Source: Oscillospiraceae bacterium
Lineage (GTDB): Bacteria; Bacillota; Clostridia; Oscillospirales; QAMX01
Assembly: GCA_902772625.1 (NCBI GenBank)
Contig: CACYBP010000043.1
Coordinates: 1 to 7,555, forward strand
Reading direction: 5' to 3'
Length of the DNA: 7,555 nt
Both the position numbers and the translations under genes were made by a program. A model generated the notes under the pieces. It made no database searches and was not told the origin of the DNA. It worked only from the letters and a program-made list of their open reading frames with translations. Positions 6,077 through 7,555 of the stretch are shown here, piece after piece (the first letter of the stretch is position 1; each line of letters begins with the position of its first letter).

Positions 6077-6853
6077 TCAGGCTTCCTCTTTCAGAAGCGC
6101 CTCCAGATAGTCCCGGATCCCTTCTTCGTCGTTCCCGCCGATCACCCGGTCGGCGGCCTTTTTGACCTCGTCCAGGGCGTTCCCCATGGCGACGCCCACC
6201 CCGGCCATGCGGAGCATGCCGATATCCGCAAGGTCGTCGCCGAAGGCGGTGACGTCCGAAAGACTGACCGAAAGCAGGGAACAGGCCTCCCGGACGGCGT
6301 CCTCCTTGGTTACCCCGGCTTTGGTGAACTTGTACCAGTATTCCTCGCTGAACCGGATGGCGTCGCAATGAGGAAGAAGCCCGATCAGCTCCCGTGCCTT
6401 TTCTTCCTCGGGGATGCGCACGCAGACCTTCAGGGATTCGTCCCGCCAATCGTCGAACACGGTGTAGATATCCTCGCCCCAGGTGGTTTTGCTCTGGTCG
6501 TATTTGTCGCGGAAGTTTGTAAAGTGGGCGAAATCCACGTCCACCGTGATCTCGGCGTCCGGCCCCACGATCTCCCGCGCCTTTCGGATGATCTCTCCGG
6601 TCTCCTCCCCGGAAAAGCCGTGGCGGAAAAGGACCGAGCCCTGATATAAGGCGATCGCGCCTCCGCTGGCAATCAGGAGATCCGGGGAGAGCGAGGCGAG
6701 AAAGCTTTCGGAATTCCGTACGCTCCGGGAGGTGACGATCCCCGCGAGGTATCCCGCCTTCCGCGCCTTTCCGACGGCGTCGAGAGAGCCCGGGGAGACG
6801 GTCTTTTCGCTTGTCAGAAGCGTGCCGTCCAGATCGAATAACAGAAGACGCAT
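6077..6853 (-). CDS. HAD-superfamily Cof-type phosphatase
   Basis: This 258-residue soluble protein belongs to the Cof/YidA-like (class IIB) haloacid dehalogenase hydrolases, which remove phosphate from sugar phosphates, flavin or other small phosphoesters. Motif I is DLDGTLL (7-13), with D7 the expected nucleophile and D9 the general acid. Motif II is T41 in GIVTSR, motif III is K183 in GVTKEDA, and motif IV is GDDLADIGML (205-214), with D206 and D207 binding Mg. The cap lies between about 80 and 175. ATG 6853 is chosen because GGGAGG stands 6 bases upstream (6860-6865) and motif I follows at once; an in-frame ATG at 6892 lies upstream of the predicted transcription start. It has its own promoter, stands convergent to the transporter operon and is monocistronic. 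The substrate is unknown; proximity to nucleoside uptake is suggestive only. Confidence 0.95.
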   Translation of the reverse strand: MRLLLFDLDGTLLTSEKTVSPGSLDAVGKARKAGYLAGIVTSRSVRNSESFLASLSPDLLIASGGAIALYQGSVLFRHGFSGEETGEIIRKAREIVGPDAEITVDVDFAHFTNFRDKYDQSKTTWGEDIYTVFDDWRDESLKVCVRIPEEEKARELIGLLPHCDAIRFSEEYWYKFTKAGVTKEDAVREACSLLSVSLSDVTAFGDDLADIGMLRMAGVGVAMGNALDEVKKAADRVIGGNDEEGIRDYLEALLKEEA

Positions 6854-6882
6854 CGCTTTCCTCCCTATATGATATTTCGCAG

Positions 6883-6911
6883 AGTATAGCATACCGGCGC
6901 GGCAAAGTCAA
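6883..6911 (-). promoter_or_regulatory. Sigma-A-type promoter of the HAD gene
   Basis: Read on the minus strand, TTGACT (6911-6906) is followed after 17 bases by TATACT (6888-6883), with TGC directly before the -10 box. Transcription should start near 6876, leaving a short leader of about 23 bases containing the GGGAGG site. Confidence 0.88.
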
Positions 6912-6955
6912 GGAAAACGAGACGGAGCGAAAGGGAAGGCCGACCGCCGCGAAAG

Positions 6956-6997
6956 AAAAAAGCTCCGCGCTCTCCCCGGACGGGAGGAGCGCGGAGC
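6956..6997 (-). terminator. Intrinsic terminator of the right-hand lipoprotein gene
   Basis: An 11-bp GC-rich stem (6962-6972 with 6987-6997), extended inward by C975-977/G982-984-type pairing at 6975-6977 and 6982-6984, is followed on the minus strand by six T residues (6961-6956). It stops transcription from the lipoprotein gene 45 bases before the -35 box of the HAD promoter, so the two minus-strand genes are separate units. Confidence 0.88.
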
Positions 6998-7014
6998 GGC
7001 GTTTAGGGGGCGGG

Positions 7015-7036
7015 TCCGGGAAGGCGTTTTCCCGGA
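7015..7036 (-). other. Hairpin without T tract after the lipoprotein stop
   Basis: A perfect 8-bp stem (7015-7022 with 7029-7036) with a 6-base loop lies 9 bases after the stop codon at 7046-7048. No T run follows on the minus strand. It precedes the real terminator at 6956-6997 and might protect the mRNA 3' end. Confidence 0.5.
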
Positions 7037-7045
7037 GGAGAATGC

Positions 7046-7555
7046 TTACTCGATGACGATCTTGGAGACCGAGCAGCAGGAGGTGAAGTCAGCCATGGAG
7101 GACGCGCCGAACACGCCGACGTAAGTCTTGGAGAAGTTCGGGAGGATGCTGTCCTTGTTCATGATCCAGCCGACGAGGACCTTGTCGCTCTGGAGCAGGT
7201 CGCCTTCGATGGTGTAGATCACGTCGGTGTCGTCAAAGGACTTGCCGTAGTAGGTGACCTTGGTGGCGTTCGGGGCGCCGACGTCCGCCAGGAATTCGGC
7301 CAGGGTGATGCCGTCCAGACGGAAGCTCTTCACGGTGCCGGCGATGCCGTTGCCGTCAGGGCCGGTCTCGTACTGTAAGTACATGCTGACGATAATGTGG
7401 GAAAGCTCGTGGGCCTCGGCCTCGGCGCGGGTGTAGGAGGTCTTCTCGGCGCCTTCGACCTCAAGGGTCCAGGTGATGGTGTTGATGTTGATCTGAGCCG
7501 CCTCTTCCTTGGCGATTTCGTCGGGGGTCTTGCCGGTGCAGGAGGCAAACAGGGA
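7046..7555 (-). CDS. Partial lipoprotein with molybdopterin-oxidoreductase-like fold, cut at right edge
   Basis: The frame stays open to the right edge, giving 169 visible residues with the start and most of the signal peptide missing. LFASC at visible residues 2-6 looks like the end of a lipobox (F at -3 is less common), so the mature protein would be anchored by C6. A short acidic/Lys linker follows (about 7-25). The rest resembles the substrate-fold domain of molybdopterin-dependent oxidoreductases (Oxidored_molyb/SUOX-like), which also occurs in Clostridial lipoproteins without the cofactor: DGITLAEFLADVGA (81-94) fits the GVxLxxLLxxAG motif, TKVTYYG (98-104) the next strand, VLVGWIMN (126-133) the LAYxMNG region, and SVSKIVIE (162-169) the closing strand. 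No cofactor-binding Cys in the usual position is evident; a CC pair lies near the end (160-161). Homology is judged by pattern only, so it is moderately sure. An ATG at 7384 is internal and is not the start. Confidence 0.75.
   Translation of the reverse strand, partial: SLFASCTGKTPDEIAKEEAAQININTITWTLEVEGAEKTSYTRAEAEAHELSHIIVSMYLQYETGPDGNGIAGTVKSFRLDGITLAEFLADVGAPNATKVTYYGKSFDDTDVIYTIEGDLLQSDKVLVGWIMNKDSILPNFSKTYVGVFGASSMADFTSCCSVSKIVIE

Noticed and set aside
4986..6911. Very long minus-strand open frame (641 codons) spanning the NupC-like permease and the HAD gene
   Set aside because: It crosses two well-supported genes and the terminator between them, is rich in Arg/Gly/His/Asp, and has no recognisable domain. 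It is a composition artefact.

Overview
The window looks like a GC-rich member of the Clostridia, perhaps the Oscillospirales. This is an inference from lipobox-bearing proteins, strong GGAGG-type ribosome binding sites, sigma-A-like promoters, many U-tailed terminators and a BMP-type nucleoside ABC transporter of Firmicutes style. No rRNA, tRNA, CRISPR array, insertion sequence, integrase or attachment site is visible.

Layout from left to right. Positions 1-213 hold a strong plus-strand terminator of a gene lying left of the window, then about 155 bases of AT-richer spacer. A minus-strand gene (214-651) encodes a 145-residue protein with two zinc ribbons and a TM2 membrane domain, transcribed from a good promoter at 742-770. 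The divergent region 652-968 holds both promoters, a terminator-like hairpin between them, and a leader hairpin of the rightward operon. The core of the window is a four-gene plus-strand operon (969-6023): a BMP-family substrate-binding lipoprotein, a double-cassette ATPase of the NupA/YufO type, and two permeases of the NupB/YufP and NupC/YufQ types. A U-tailed hairpin sits between the binding protein and the ATPase, and the last three genes overlap or abut. A convergent HAD phosphatase of the Cof type (6077-6853, minus) shares the terminator region with the operon and has its own promoter at 6883-6911. Beyond it a minus-strand lipoprotein (7046-7555), cut by the right edge, ends in its own strong terminator.

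How it works together. The lipoprotein would capture a nucleoside-like ligand outside the membrane and deliver it to the NupB/NupC-like channel, which the single fused ATPase drives. The hairpin after the binding-protein gene would let most transcripts stop there, giving binding protein in excess over the membrane complex. No purine riboswitch, nucleoside phosphorylase or deaminase is present, so the exact ligand is not fixed by the context. The HAD enzyme could act on a phosphorylated metabolite, but nothing in the sequence ties it to the transporter.

I see no clearly new biological system. The most interesting leftovers are regulatory: the unusual operon promoter with a palindrome on its -10 box, the hairpin at the very start of the leader, and the short segment of odd codon use in the ATPase that carries the same 8-base palindrome.
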